Positions 26,902-36,464 of a stretch of DNA of 64,000 nucleotides are shown piece after piece. Each line of letters opens with the position of its first letter. Position 1 is the stretch's first letter. The stretch spans positions 248,001 through 312,000 of the forward strand of contig JADJMW010000008.1 of assembly GCA_016709385.1 (NCBI GenBank), read 5' to 3'. The DNA is from Candidatus Rubrivivax defluviihabitans (lineage in GTDB: Bacteria > Pseudomonadota > Gammaproteobacteria > Burkholderiales > Burkholderiaceae_C). The notes under the pieces are model-generated. The model searched no databases, had not been told where the DNA came from, and worked only from the letters and a program-made list of their open reading frames with translations. Both the position numbers and the translations under genes were made by a program.

Positions 26902-27987
26902 ATGACCCAGGCCACCCTCGAACTCGACACCCCGCCCGCGCAAGCCGCCGACCGCACCGGCTTCGACATCGGCTGGGACCATGCCCACCACGGCCTCGTG
27001 CCGCCCGCCGAACTGCTGCACGCCGGCACCCCGGTATGCCAGGGCTGGATGGCCGGCCGTGCCGTCTTCGGCCAGCGCGTGCTGGCCACGCAGCGCGCGA
27101 CGCGACTGTGGCTGCAGGTGCGGCTGCTGGCCTGGCGCCACGACATCGCCTTCGAGGCGCAGCAGGTGACGCCGAACTACCTGGCGCAGATCCAAAGCCC
27201 TGACTGCCCGGTGTTGCGCCTGCCGCTGGGCGGGGCAGCGTCCGATCCGGCCGCCGCGCAGGTCGAACGGCTCAACCCCGAAGCAGCCTATGCCGCGGGC
27301 AACCTGGCGGTCGTCAGCCGCCAGGCCGCGCTGGCGCGCGGCGGCGTGAACGTGGCCGAGGCCGTGCAACGCGCGCGGCGCGCCGAAACCGACGGCGAAA
27401 CCGAGTCCGGTCTGGACGCGGCCGCCTGGTGGCGGCTGGCGGCGCTGCGCTCCTACGCCACGCCGCTGCCCTTTCACGAAGCCGCCCAACTGCCGCTGGC
27501 CGTACTGCCACCCAACCGCGTGCGCCTGCTCAATGCCGTGCAAGGCCTGCAGGCGCTGGTGACGCTGCTCTTCGCCGCTTCGGGCTGGAGCACGCGCACG
27601 CGCGCCATGGCCGCGTTGCTGCCCGAGCACACGCTGCGCCACGACTTCAACCTGTTCGTCGGCGCCATCGCACCGCGCGTGCTCGAAGCCGGGCCGGACA
27701 CGCGGTCCGTGCGCCGCGCGCTGGAAGACGCCTGGCTGCACGAACGTGTGCAGCGGCGCTGGCAGCATTTCGTCTTCAGCCTGGGCGAGGCCGGCGTCGA
27801 GGCCTTGCTGGCGCAGGCCACGGCGCAGGGCCTGGCGCCGGTGCGCATCCTGAGCCACGCCGCCGAGCAGGCGACCGAGGGCTGGGCGCTGGTGCCTGCA
27901 CCGCGGGCAGCCCGCCGAAGAACAGCGCCTCCACCACCGGTGCCAGTGTCTCGTGGCTCAGCGTTCCGCCTGCACGCAGCCAGGTGA
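26902..27987 (+). CDS. Unknown protein with an HNH-like sequence patch
   Basis: 361-residue, soluble, Ala- and Arg-rich protein that I do not recognise as a named family. Residues 101-108 (DCPVLRLP) and 121-139 (including ERLNPEAAYAAGNLAVVS) resemble the Cys and 'DRxxPxxGYxxGNxxVxS' patches of HNH-type endonucleases, but the usual catalytic His/Asn residues are not clear, so any nuclease link is weak. ATG 26902 is preferred; TTG 26890 adds four residues. The last 30 or so residues run antisense through the conserved end of paaR (212-base convergent overlap), so the true C-terminus is doubtful. Confidence 0.6.
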   Translation: MTQATLELDTPPAQAADRTGFDIGWDHAHHGLVPPAELLHAGTPVCQGWMAGRAVFGQRVLATQRATRLWLQVRLLAWRHDIAFEAQQVTPNYLAQIQSPDCPVLRLPLGGAASDPAAAQVERLNPEAAYAAGNLAVVSRQAALARGGVNVAEAVQRARRAETDGETESGLDAAAWWRLAALRSYATPLPFHEAAQLPLAVLPPNRVRLLNAVQGLQALVTLLFAASGWSTRTRAMAALLPEHTLRHDFNLFVGAIAPRVLEAGPDTRSVRRALEDAWLHERVQRRWQHFVFSLGEAGVEALLAQATAQGLAPVRILSHAAEQATEGWALVPAPRAARRRTAPPPPVPVSRGSAFRLHAAR

Positions 27988-28486
27988 AGGTCCAGTTGAT
28001 CATGCCGAACAGCAGCAGCGCCAGCGGCTTGTGCAGCTGCGCCGCGCCCAGGTCGGGGCGCAACGCCGCCACGGCGTCGGCCACCGCGGCGACGACGCGG
28101 CGCTGGGCCTCGAGCACGCGCTCGCGTTCGGCCGCGTGCAGGAATTTGACGTCTTCGGTGAGCACGCGGTGCTCGTCCTGCGCGCCGGCATACGCCTGCA
28201 TGAAGCGGTGGATGAGTTGGCGCAGCCGGGCCTCGGGGGCCATCGGCCGCGCCGCCACCTCCAGCACCAGCGCCTCGAGCCGCGCCACGTGCCCGGCGGT
28301 GATGTGCGCCAGCAGGTCCTGCTTGTCACGCACGTAGTGGTACAGCGTGGCCTTGCTCACGCCGCAGGCGGCGGCCACATCGTTCATGGTGGTGGCGGTG
28401 TAGCCGCGGGTGGCGAAGTGCCGCGCCGCGGCGGCCAGGATCTGCTCGAGCTGGCCCGCGTAGCCGGTGGAGCGCGGGCGGGCCAT
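27776..28486 (-). CDS. paaR: TetR-family regulator of phenylacetate degradation (PaaR-like)
   Basis: 236-residue TetR-family regulator. The N-terminal helix-turn-helix is typical (AAARHFATRGYTATTMNDVA, then CGVSKATLYHYVRDKQDLL). The ligand domain includes NWTFTWLRAGGTLSHETLAP, characteristic of PaaR-type proteins. In other betaproteobacteria PaaR represses paa genes and is released by phenylacetyl-CoA. It is the last gene of the paa run, 13 bases after paaE. The final 35 or so residues (Pro/Arg/Ala-rich, after FFGGLPAV) look like read-through into the convergent gene, so the natural stop may be missing. Confidence 0.85.
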   Translation of the reverse strand: MARPRSTGYAGQLEQILAAAARHFATRGYTATTMNDVAAACGVSKATLYHYVRDKQDLLAHITAGHVARLEALVLEVAARPMAPEARLRQLIHRFMQAYAGAQDEHRVLTEDVKFLHAAERERVLEAQRRVVAAVADAVAALRPDLGAAQLHKPLALLLFGMINWTFTWLRAGGTLSHETLAPVVEALFFGGLPAVQAPAPSPRSPARRRGSGCAPAPGPAPWPAPARPRRRPRPG

Positions 28487-28499
28487 GGGGCCGTGGGCT

Positions 28500-29564
28500 T
28501 CAGCGTTCGTCGAAGGAGACCACCACGCGATCGGTCAGCGGGTGGGCCTGGCAGGTGAGCACGAAGCCGGCGTCCAGGTCGGCTTGCTCGAGCGCGAAAT
28601 TGCGGTCCATGCGTACGCGCCCTTCCAGCAGCTTGGCGCGGCAGGTGGCGCACACGCCCGAGCGGCAGGAATAGGGCACGTCCAGCCCGGCGCGGGCGGC
28701 AGCGGCCAGGATGCTCTCGTCGCTGGGCTGGAAGGCCACCTCGCGGGTGAGGCCGTCGCGCACGATGCTGATGCGGGCCGTCGTCGCGTCGCCTTCCTTC
28801 GGCGCGTGCAGCGTGGCATCGGCGGCGGTGGGCGGGATGCCGAAGCGTTCGACATGGAGCCGCTCAGGCGGCACGCCCGCGGCCAGCAGCGCCGCCTCGA
28901 CCTCGTCGTTCATGGCATGCGGGCCGCAGACGAAGGCTTCGTCCACCGGGCCGGCCAGCCGCAGGAAGCTGGCCACCTTGGCCGCGTCCAGCCGGCCGGC
29001 GTTGAGCGGCGAGTCGACGACCTCGCGCGAAAAGACGGGGTGCAGCGACAACCGCGTCAGGTGGCGGTTCTTCAAGTCTTCCAGTTCCTCCTTGAACATG
29101 GTCGACGCGGCGCTGCGGTTGCCGTAGAGCAGCGTGGCCTGGGCCTTGGGGTCGCCGGCCAGCAGGCTCTTCAGGATCGACAGGATCGGCGTGATGCCGC
29201 TGCCTCCGGCCACTGCCAGCACATGGCGCGGCCGGCGCGCGAGTGCGGCGCCAAAGCGGCCTTGCGGCTCCATCACGTCGAGCAGGTCACCGGGACGCAG
29301 GGTCTGCTGCAGCCAGCTCGAAAAGGCACCGCCCGGCACCTGGCGCACGCCCACGCGCAAGGCCTCGCCGGGTGCGGCGCAAATGGAGTAAGAACGCCGC
29401 AATTCGGCACCGCCGACGATGGCACGCAGCGTGAGGTACTGGCCGGGTTCGAAGCGAAAGCTGGCGGCCTGGTCGGCGGGCACGTCGAAGGTGACGACGC
29501 GCGCGTCGTCGCCGTCGGGCCGCACCGCGGCGACGCGCAGGGGGTGGAAATGCAGGCCGCTCAT
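28500..29564 (-). CDS. paaE: Phenylacetyl-CoA epoxidase reductase subunit PaaE
   Basis: 354-residue electron-transfer subunit that passes electrons from NADPH through FAD and a [2Fe-2S] cluster to the diiron site of PaaA. The flavin motif RRSYSICA and pyridine nucleotide motif AGGSGITPILSIL are in the N-terminal two-thirds. The plant-type ferredoxin domain at the C-terminus has CRSGVCATC plus a later cysteine in LTCQAHP. ATG 29564 (MSGLHFHPL) begins the flavin domain. Seven bases follow paaD. Confidence 0.96.
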   Translation of the reverse strand: MSGLHFHPLRVAAVRPDGDDARVVTFDVPADQAASFRFEPGQYLTLRAIVGGAELRRSYSICAAPGEALRVGVRQVPGGAFSSWLQQTLRPGDLLDVMEPQGRFGAALARRPRHVLAVAGGSGITPILSILKSLLAGDPKAQATLLYGNRSAASTMFKEELEDLKNRHLTRLSLHPVFSREVVDSPLNAGRLDAAKVASFLRLAGPVDEAFVCGPHAMNDEVEAALLAAGVPPERLHVERFGIPPTAADATLHAPKEGDATTARISIVRDGLTREVAFQPSDESILAAAARAGLDVPYSCRSGVCATCRAKLLEGRVRMDRNFALEQADLDAGFVLTCQAHPLTDRVVVSFDER

Positions 29565-29571
29565 ATCGCGC

Positions 29572-30087
29572 TCAGATGGGTTTGAAATATTCGAAGGGTT
29601 CGCGGCAGGCCAGGCAGCGGTGCAGCGCCTTGCAGGCCGTGGAGCCGAAGGCCGAGAGACGTTCGGTATCGGCGCTGCCGCAGCGCGGGCAGGCCACGCC
29701 GGGCGGACGGATGCGCACCGTGCGGTCACCTGCCACGGCAGCGCTGCCGCTGGGTGGTGCGATGCCGTAGGCCAGCAGCTTGGCACGGCCCTCGGGGCTG
29801 ATCCAGTCGGTGGTCCACGCGGGCGCCAGTCGCTGCGTCACCGTCACCGGGCCCAGCCCGGCCGCAACGACCGCTTCGCGCACGCTCTCGGCGATGACCT
29901 CGGTGGCCGGGCAGCCACTGTAGGTGGGCGTGAGCACGACCTCGATCGGGCCGTCGCCGTGTTCCAGCACCTCGCGCACGATGCCGAGGTCGCGCACCGA
30001 AAGCACCGGCACCTCGGGGTCGGGCACGGCGTCGAGTGCGGTCCAGGCGGCGTCGACGCGGCTCGCGGCCGTCGTTGCGAAGCTCAC
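29572..30087 (-). CDS. paaD: Phenylacetate degradation protein PaaD (MIP18-like)
   Basis: 171 residues. A MIP18/DUF59 domain (VPDPEVPVLSVRDLGIVREV, TPTYSGCPATEVI) is followed by a C-terminal cysteine site, CPRCGSADTERLSAFGSTAC, with CLACREPFEYFKP beyond it. PaaD is thought to help assemble the iron-sulfur or diiron centre of the epoxidase. The start is GTG 30087, overlapping the paaC stop by four bases; a longer upstream frame is antisense noise. Confidence 0.94.
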   Translation of the reverse strand: MSFATTAASRVDAAWTALDAVPDPEVPVLSVRDLGIVREVLEHGDGPIEVVLTPTYSGCPATEVIAESVREAVVAAGLGPVTVTQRLAPAWTTDWISPEGRAKLLAYGIAPPSGSAAVAGDRTVRIRPPGVACPRCGSADTERLSAFGSTACKALHRCLACREPFEYFKPI

Positions 30088-30896
30088 CAGCGACCTCCGG
30101 GAAACTGGCGTTGCAGCGACTGCATCTCGGCCAGGATGAAGCCCATGTGTTCGCTGTGGCGGCCCTCGGTGCCGGTGCTCATGAAGGGGGTATCGGCAGG
30201 CACTTCGAGTCCAGCCTCGCCGAAGACGGCGGACACCTCGCGCCGCCAGTCGGCGTGGAGGGCATCGCGTGCGGGGCCCAGGCTCGCGGCTTCGGCCGCC
30301 GTGTCCACCGCGTCGCGTTTGAACATCTCGTGCGTGTAGGGCCAGGCGCGTTCCAGCGCGGCGCGCAGACGCGCGGCCGATTCGCCGGTGCCGTCGCCCA
30401 GCCTCACCACCCAGTCGCCGGCATGCTGCTGGTGGTAGCGCGCCTCCTTCACCGCCTTGCCGGCAATGGCGGCCAGGTCGGCGTCGCTGGAGGCCGCCAG
30501 CCGCGTCCACAGCCCTTTCAGCCAGGTGGCGAGCAGGAAGTTGCGCAGCACGGTGTCGGCGAAGTCGCCGCCGGGGGCGTGGGCGCTGGAACGGCGCAGC
30601 GGCTGCTCCACCAGCGTGAGGTTGAAGACCTGGCGTTCGTCGCGCAGGAAGGCGAGCTGGTCCTCGTCGAAACCCTGCCCTTCCAGCCGGCCGGCGTGGC
30701 TGAGCAGCGCGCGCGCCTGGCCCACCAGGTCCAGCGCCATGTTGGTGAGTGCTATGTCCTCTTCCAGCACCGGGCCGTGGCCGCACCATTCGGCCAGGCG
30801 CTGGGCGTGGATCAAGCAGGTGTCGGCGATGCGCAGCACGTACTGCACGGGCGGCGTGAGCTGCACGCGGATCGATGTCGAAACGGCCGTCATCAC
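30084..30896 (-). CDS. paaC: Phenylacetyl-CoA epoxidase structural subunit PaaC
   Basis: 270-residue ferritin-like helical subunit that pairs with PaaA but lacks its catalytic metal set. Recognisable segments are EDIALTNMALDLVGQARALL, NFLLATWLKGLW and KEARYHQQHAGDWVVRLGDG. It forms part of the PaaABCE multicomponent oxygenase that makes ring-1,2-epoxyphenylacetyl-CoA. Four bases separate it from paaB, and it overlaps paaD. The start may be the first or second of two adjacent ATG codons. Confidence 0.95.
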   Translation of the reverse strand: MMTAVSTSIRVQLTPPVQYVLRIADTCLIHAQRLAEWCGHGPVLEEDIALTNMALDLVGQARALLSHAGRLEGQGFDEDQLAFLRDERQVFNLTLVEQPLRRSSAHAPGGDFADTVLRNFLLATWLKGLWTRLAASSDADLAAIAGKAVKEARYHQQHAGDWVVRLGDGTGESAARLRAALERAWPYTHEMFKRDAVDTAAEAASLGPARDALHADWRREVSAVFGEAGLEVPADTPFMSTGTEGRHSEHMGFILAEMQSLQRQFPGGRW

Positions 30897-30900
30897 CGGC

Positions 30901-31215
30901 CTACATGTGGTTGACCGAGTCGGGCAACTCGTAGAAGGTGGGGTGGCGGTACACCTTGTCCTCCATCGGGTCGAACAGCATGCCCTTGTCGCCCGGATCG
31001 CTGGCGGTGATGTCGCTGCTCTTCACGACCCACACGCTGGTACCCTCCTGACGCCGCGTGTAGACCTCGCGCGCCAGTTGCACCGCCATCTTCGCGTCGG
31101 GCGCGTGCAGGCTGCCGCAGTGCTTGTGGTCCAGGCCGGCCTTGGGGCGCACGAAGATTTCCCACAGCGGCCATTCCTGGGCGGTGCTGGCGGGGGTCGA
31201 GGCGGTGTCGTTCAT
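30901..31215 (-). CDS. paaB: Phenylacetyl-CoA epoxidase subunit PaaB
   Basis: 104-residue small bridging subunit of the PaaABCE complex. Typical PaaB segments are WPLWEIFVRPKAGLDHKHCG, REVYTRRQEGTSVWVVKS and HPTFYELPDSVNHM. ATG 31215 overlaps the paaA stop by four bases; the 277-codon open frame that extends upstream is antisense to other information and not conserved. Confidence 0.95.
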   Translation of the reverse strand: MNDTASTPASTAQEWPLWEIFVRPKAGLDHKHCGSLHAPDAKMAVQLAREVYTRRQEGTSVWVVKSSDITASDPGDKGMLFDPMEDKVYRHPTFYELPDSVNHM

Positions 31216-32213
31216 GCCGCTTGCTCCTTCAGGGCCTGCTTGCGTGCGTGCGCCATGGCCGCCTCGCGCACCCAGGCGCCGTCTTCCCAGGCCTTCACGC
31301 GCGCGGCCAGCCGCTCCTTGTTGCACGGGCCGTGGCCGCCCACGACCTGCCAGAACTCGTCCCAGGCAATGGGCCCGAAGTCGTGGTGGCCGCGCTCCGC
31401 GTTCCACTTCAGCAGCGGGTCGGGCATGGTCACGCCCAGCACCTTGGCCTGCTCCACCGTGGCGTCGACGAATTTCTGCCGCAAATCGTCGTTGCTGATG
31501 CGCTTGATGCCCCAGCGCATGCTCTGCGTGCTGTGCGTGCTTTCGCCGTCGGGCGGGCCGAACATCATGAGACTGGGCCACCACCAGCGGTTCACGGCGT
31601 CCTGCACCATCTCGCGCTGGGCGTCGGTGCCGTCGCGCATCATGACCAGCAGGGCGTCGAAACCCTGGCGCTGGTGGAAGCTCTCCTCGCGGCAGATGCG
31701 TACCATGGCGCGTGCATAGGGCGCGTAGCTGCAACGCGTGAGCGGCACCTGGTTCATGATCGCCGCACCGTCGACCAGCCAGCCGATCACGCCGATGTCG
31801 GCCCAGCTGAGCGTGGGGTAGTTGAAGATACTGCTGTATTTGGCGCGGCCGCCGTGCAGCGCGGCTATCATCTGGTCGCGGCTGGTGCCCAGGGTTTCGG
31901 CGGCGGCGTAGAGGTACAGCCCGTGGCCGCCCTCGTCCTGGATCTTGGCCAGCAGGATGGCCTTGCGCTTGAGCGTGGGCGCGCGTGTCACCCAGTTGCC
32001 TTCGGGCAGCATGCCCACGATCTCGCTGTGCGCGTGCTGGCTGATCTGCCGCACCAGCGTCTTGCGGTAGTGCTCGGGCATCCAGTCCTTGGCCTCGATG
32101 AAGGCGCCCTCGTCGATGCGCGCCTCGAAACGCTCTTCAAGCTGCGCCTCCTCGGCCGAGCGCACAGCCTTGCGCTCTTCCTTCGGTCCGGTGTCCATCG
32201 CCTGCGTGTACAT
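31212..32213 (-). CDS. paaA: Phenylacetyl-CoA 1,2-epoxidase catalytic subunit PaaA
   Basis: 333-residue diiron oxygenase subunit that inserts one oxygen atom into the ring of phenylacetyl-CoA. Diiron ligand motifs are visible as DEGGHGLYLY (E-x-x-H) and CREESFHQRQGFDALLV (second E-x-x-H). ATG 32213 (MYTQAMD) is preferred because AGGGGAC lies just upstream. Forty-eight bases separate it from paaK, nearly all 13-nt repeat. Confidence 0.96.
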   Translation of the reverse strand: MYTQAMDTGPKEERKAVRSAEEAQLEERFEARIDEGAFIEAKDWMPEHYRKTLVRQISQHAHSEIVGMLPEGNWVTRAPTLKRKAILLAKIQDEGGHGLYLYAAAETLGTSRDQMIAALHGGRAKYSSIFNYPTLSWADIGVIGWLVDGAAIMNQVPLTRCSYAPYARAMVRICREESFHQRQGFDALLVMMRDGTDAQREMVQDAVNRWWWPSLMMFGPPDGESTHSTQSMRWGIKRISNDDLRQKFVDATVEQAKVLGVTMPDPLLKWNAERGHHDFGPIAWDEFWQVVGGHGPCNKERLAARVKAWEDGAWVREAAMAHARKQALKEQAA

Positions 32214-32222
32214 GCTGTCCCC

Positions 32223-32274
32223 TTGCTTCGGTCGATTGCTTCGGTCGCTTGCTTCGGCCACTCACTTCGGCCGC
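32223..32274. repeat. Four tandem 13-nt repeats at the paaK/paaA junction
   Basis: On the plus strand: TTGCTTCGGTCGA, TTGCTTCGGTCGC, TTGCTTCGGCCAC and TCACTTCGGCCGC, end to end. The fourth unit contains the paaK stop codon (TCA, 32262-32264), so the array looks like amplification of the paaK 3' end into the intergenic space. The paaA ribosome site follows immediately. Confidence 0.85.
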
Positions 32275-33575
32275 TTGTCGACGACGCGCCGCGCCTTGCC
32301 CACCAGCGTGCGCTCGATCGACTCCGGCAGCCCCACGTCGACCCTTGCGCTCACGCCGATGAGCGACTTGATACGGTGCTGCAGTTCGTGCGCCACGGCG
32401 TCGCGGTCGACCTGGCGGTGCTCGGGCGCCAGTTCGCAACGTACTTCCACTTCGTCGAGCAGCCCCTCGCGCGTGACGACCAGTTGATACTGGCCCGAGA
32501 GCTGGCCGTGCTGCAGCACCATCTCCTCCACCTGCGTGGGGAACAGATTCACGCCGCGGATGATGAGCATGTCGTCGCTGCGGCCCACGATCTTGCCCAT
32601 GCGGCGCATGCTTCGCGCGGTGGGCGGCAGCAGCCGCGTGAGGTCGCGCGTGCGGTAGCGGATGACGGGCAGCGCTTCCTTGGTCAGCGTGGTGAAGACG
32701 AGCTCGCCTTCCTCGCCGTCGGGCAGCACGGCACCGGTGTCGGGGTCGATGATCTCCGGGTAGAAGTGGTCTTCCCAGATCACCGGCCCGTCCTTGGTTT
32801 CGATGCACTCGTTGGCGACACCCGGGCCCATGACCTCGCTCAGGCCGTAGATGTCCACCGCGTCGATATCGGCACTGAGCTCGATATCGCGCCGCATCGC
32901 CTCGGTCCAGGGTTCGGCGCCGAAGATGCCAACGCTGACCGACATCTGCCGCGGGTCCTTGCCCTGACGCCGGAACTCCTCCACGATCACCTGCATGTAG
33001 CTGGGCGTGACCATGATGATGTCGGGCCGGAAGTCCTCGATCAGCTGCACCTGTTTCTCGGTCTGGCCGCCGCTCATCGGCACCACCGTGCAGCCCAGCC
33101 GTTCAGCGCCGTAGTGCGCACCCAGACCGCCGGTGAACAGGCCATAGCCGTAGGCGACGTGGACGATGTCGCCGGCGCGGCCGCCGCTGGCGCGGATGGA
33201 GCGCGCGGCCAGGTCGGCCCAGCGGTGAATGTCGCCCTGCGTATAGCCCACCACCGTGGGTTTGCCGGTGGTGCCCGAAGAGGCATGGATGCGCACCACC
33301 TGCTGGCGCGGCACGGCGAACATCCCGAAGGGGTAATGTGCACGCAGGTCGGCCTTGGCGGTGAACGGAAATCTCGCCAGGTCGGCCAGCGACTTGCAGT
33401 CCGACGGGTGCACGCCCTTCGCGTCGAAGGCCTGTCGGTAATGCGCCACGTGCTCGTAGGCGTGCTGCAGGCTCCACTGCAGGCGCTGCAGCTGCAGGGC
33501 CTGCAATTCGTCGCGGCTGGCGGTCTCGATGGGCTCCAGGTCGCCCTGTGCGGGCCTTTTCACCGGCATCGTCAT
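32262..33575 (-). CDS. paaK: Phenylacetate-CoA ligase
   Basis: 437-residue ATP-dependent ligase that activates phenylacetate to phenylacetyl-CoA, the first step and the inducer-forming step of the pathway. AMP-binding motifs: HASSGTTGKPTVVGYTQGD, the GxxPxxxGIFGAEPW region, DIYGLSEVMGPG, YRTRDLTRLL and KIVGRSDDMLIIRGVNLFP. ATG 33575 overlaps the paaI stop (ATGA); ATG 33569 is a close alternative. The stop lies inside a tandem repeat. Confidence 0.96.
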   Translation of the reverse strand: MTMPVKRPAQGDLEPIETASRDELQALQLQRLQWSLQHAYEHVAHYRQAFDAKGVHPSDCKSLADLARFPFTAKADLRAHYPFGMFAVPRQQVVRIHASSGTTGKPTVVGYTQGDIHRWADLAARSIRASGGRAGDIVHVAYGYGLFTGGLGAHYGAERLGCTVVPMSGGQTEKQVQLIEDFRPDIIMVTPSYMQVIVEEFRRQGKDPRQMSVSVGIFGAEPWTEAMRRDIELSADIDAVDIYGLSEVMGPGVANECIETKDGPVIWEDHFYPEIIDPDTGAVLPDGEEGELVFTTLTKEALPVIRYRTRDLTRLLPPTARSMRRMGKIVGRSDDMLIIRGVNLFPTQVEEMVLQHGQLSGQYQLVVTREGLLDEVEVRCELAPEHRQVDRDAVAHELQHRIKSLIGVSARVDVGLPESIERTLVGKARRVVDKRPK

Positions 33576-34072
33576 GTCTCCTTGTGCTTGTGCTTGACGA
33601 TCTTGCCCATGGGCAGGCCTTCGACGAGGGGTTTGCCCTTCATCGTGTAGCTGCGTCCGCGGAAGGCCATCACGGGCGCACCCTGCTGGTTGTCGACCCG
33701 GATGTCGTAGACGCCCGTGCGGCCCGCCTTGGCCAGTTCGGTGGCGCGCGCCGTGAGCACGTCGCCCAGGCGCGCGGCGGCAACCAGGTTGACGTCGAAA
33801 CCGGCGGCCACCGTCACCTCGTTGTAGGCATTGCAGGCGTAGGCGAAGGCCGTATCGGCCAAGGTGGTGACCAGGCCGCCGTGGCAGATGTCGTGGCCGT
33901 TGAGCATGTCCTCGCGCACGGTCATGGTCACCGTGGCCGTGCCTGGGCCCACGGCCACGACCTGCATGCCGAGCAGCTTCGAGGCGCGGTCGTCCGGCCA
34001 CATCGCGTCGCGCGTGGCCTCGGCCACGCGCTGGGCCTCGGCGGCGTCGGCCGGGTGGACGTGCGGCGACAT
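33572..34072 (-). CDS. paaI: Hotdog-fold thioesterase PaaI
   Basis: 166-residue hotdog-fold acyl-CoA thioesterase. The active-site region is GHDICHGGLVTTLADTAFAY, with the conserved HGG and the catalytic aspartate of LAD. In phenylacetate catabolism PaaI hydrolyses stalled hydroxyphenylacetyl-CoA or epoxide-derived thioesters to free CoA. ATG 34072 lies two bases after paaG, so translation is probably coupled. Confidence 0.94.
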   Translation of the reverse strand: MSPHVHPADAAEAQRVAEATRDAMWPDDRASKLLGMQVVAVGPGTATVTMTVREDMLNGHDICHGGLVTTLADTAFAYACNAYNEVTVAAGFDVNLVAAARLGDVLTARATELAKAGRTGVYDIRVDNQQGAPVMAFRGRSYTMKGKPLVEGLPMGKIVKHKHKET

Positions 34073-34074
34073 GC

Positions 34075-34872
34075 TCAGCGGTCCCTGAACACCGCGGGCC
34101 GCTTGGCGAAGAAGGCCGCCACACCCTCGGCGAAGTCGTGCGCGGCGCCGAGTCGGCGCTGGGCCGCAGCCTCCAGTGCCAGCGCGTCGCCGAGGTCCAT
34201 CGGCATGGCGGCGTCCAGCGCGCGGCGCGTTTCGGCCAGTGCCCGGCTGGGCATGGCGGCCAACCGGTCGGCCAGCGCGGCAACGGTGGCCACCAGCAGC
34301 ACGTCGTCCACGCATTGCCAGATCAGCCCGATGCGTTCGGCGTCCTCGGCCGGCAGCTTGTCGCCCGTCATCGCCAGGCCCAGCGCGCGGGCACGCCCGA
34401 CCAGTCGCGGCAGCAGCCAGGTGCCGCCGCAGTCGGGCACGAGACCGATCTTGCTGAAGGCCTGGATGAAGCTGGCGCTGCGCGCCGCCACCACGAGGTC
34501 GCAGCACAGCGCCAGATTCGCGCCGGCGCCGGCCGCGACGCCGTTGACGGCGGCGATCACCGGCACCGGCATCGAGCGCACACGGGTGGCCAGCGGGCGG
34601 TAGAAGCGTTCGATGACCCCACCCACGTCGACGCCGGCCGCCATGGCGGGGTCGCGCAGGTCCTGGCCGGCGCAGAAGCCGCGGCCGGCGCCGGTGAGGA
34701 CCACGGCGCGAACCGCCGCATCCGCGGCGGCGGCGTCCAGCGCCGGCAGCAGTTGCTCGTGCATGGCTGCCGTGAAACTGTTCAGCGTGGCCGGTCGGTT
34801 CAGCGTGAGGGTGCGCACGACGCCCCGGTCGGAAACCAGGACCATGGCTTCGGTCGATACCGCATCGGTCAC
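34075..34872 (-). CDS. paaG: Ring-1,2-epoxyphenylacetyl-CoA isomerase PaaG
   Basis: 265-residue crotonase-family enzyme that isomerises the ring epoxide to an oxepin and later moves the double bond. Oxyanion-hole segments are seen in GRGFCAGQDLRD and AAVNGVAAGAGANLALCCDL; IGLVPDCGGTWLLPRLVG is a family block. GTG 34872 is chosen because GGAGGGA lies eight bases upstream and the length then equals other PaaG proteins. It is the first gene of the run paaG-I-K-A-B-C-D-E-R. Confidence 0.93.
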   Translation of the reverse strand: MTDAVSTEAMVLVSDRGVVRTLTLNRPATLNSFTAAMHEQLLPALDAAAADAAVRAVVLTGAGRGFCAGQDLRDPAMAAGVDVGGVIERFYRPLATRVRSMPVPVIAAVNGVAAGAGANLALCCDLVVAARSASFIQAFSKIGLVPDCGGTWLLPRLVGRARALGLAMTGDKLPAEDAERIGLIWQCVDDVLLVATVAALADRLAAMPSRALAETRRALDAAMPMDLGDALALEAAAQRRLGAAHDFAEGVAAFFAKRPAVFRDR

Positions 34873-34887
34873 AGGAAAGTCCCTCCA

Positions 34888-34924
34888 GCCAGCCCCGATG
34901 CACAGCGATGCGTGCCGGGCTGGC
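34888..34924 (-). promoter_or_regulatory. Leader hairpin upstream of paaG
   Basis: GCCAGCCC and GGGCTGGC (8 bp, perfect) with an inner GCAC/GTGC pair fold into a strong stem just before the paaG ribosome site. It is a candidate RNA structure affecting translation or mRNA stability. Confidence 0.45.
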
Positions 34925-34933
34925 GGCATTCCT

Positions 34934-34981
34934 CGACCGATCGGTCGGCGAATTCTAGGAGATGCCGCGGGCGCTGATCAA
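34934..34981 (-). promoter_or_regulatory. paa promoter with palindromic PaaR-type operator
   Basis: Minus-strand TTGATC (34981 to 34976), an 18-base spacer and TAGAAT (34957 to 34952) form a near-consensus promoter. Five bases downstream is the perfect palindrome CGACCGATCGGTCG (34934-34947), placed at the transcription start where a bound TetR-family repressor would block initiation. Confidence 0.7.
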
Positions 34982-35025
34982 GCCCGATCCGAAGCGCCCG
35001 CCGAGCCACCGCTGGGCAAGCCGCT

Positions 35026-36417
<1,392 letters not shown>

Positions 36418-36464
36418 GGAAAGGGTTCAGTGTCGGCCAAGGTCTTCCGGCCGGAAGCGTCGCA

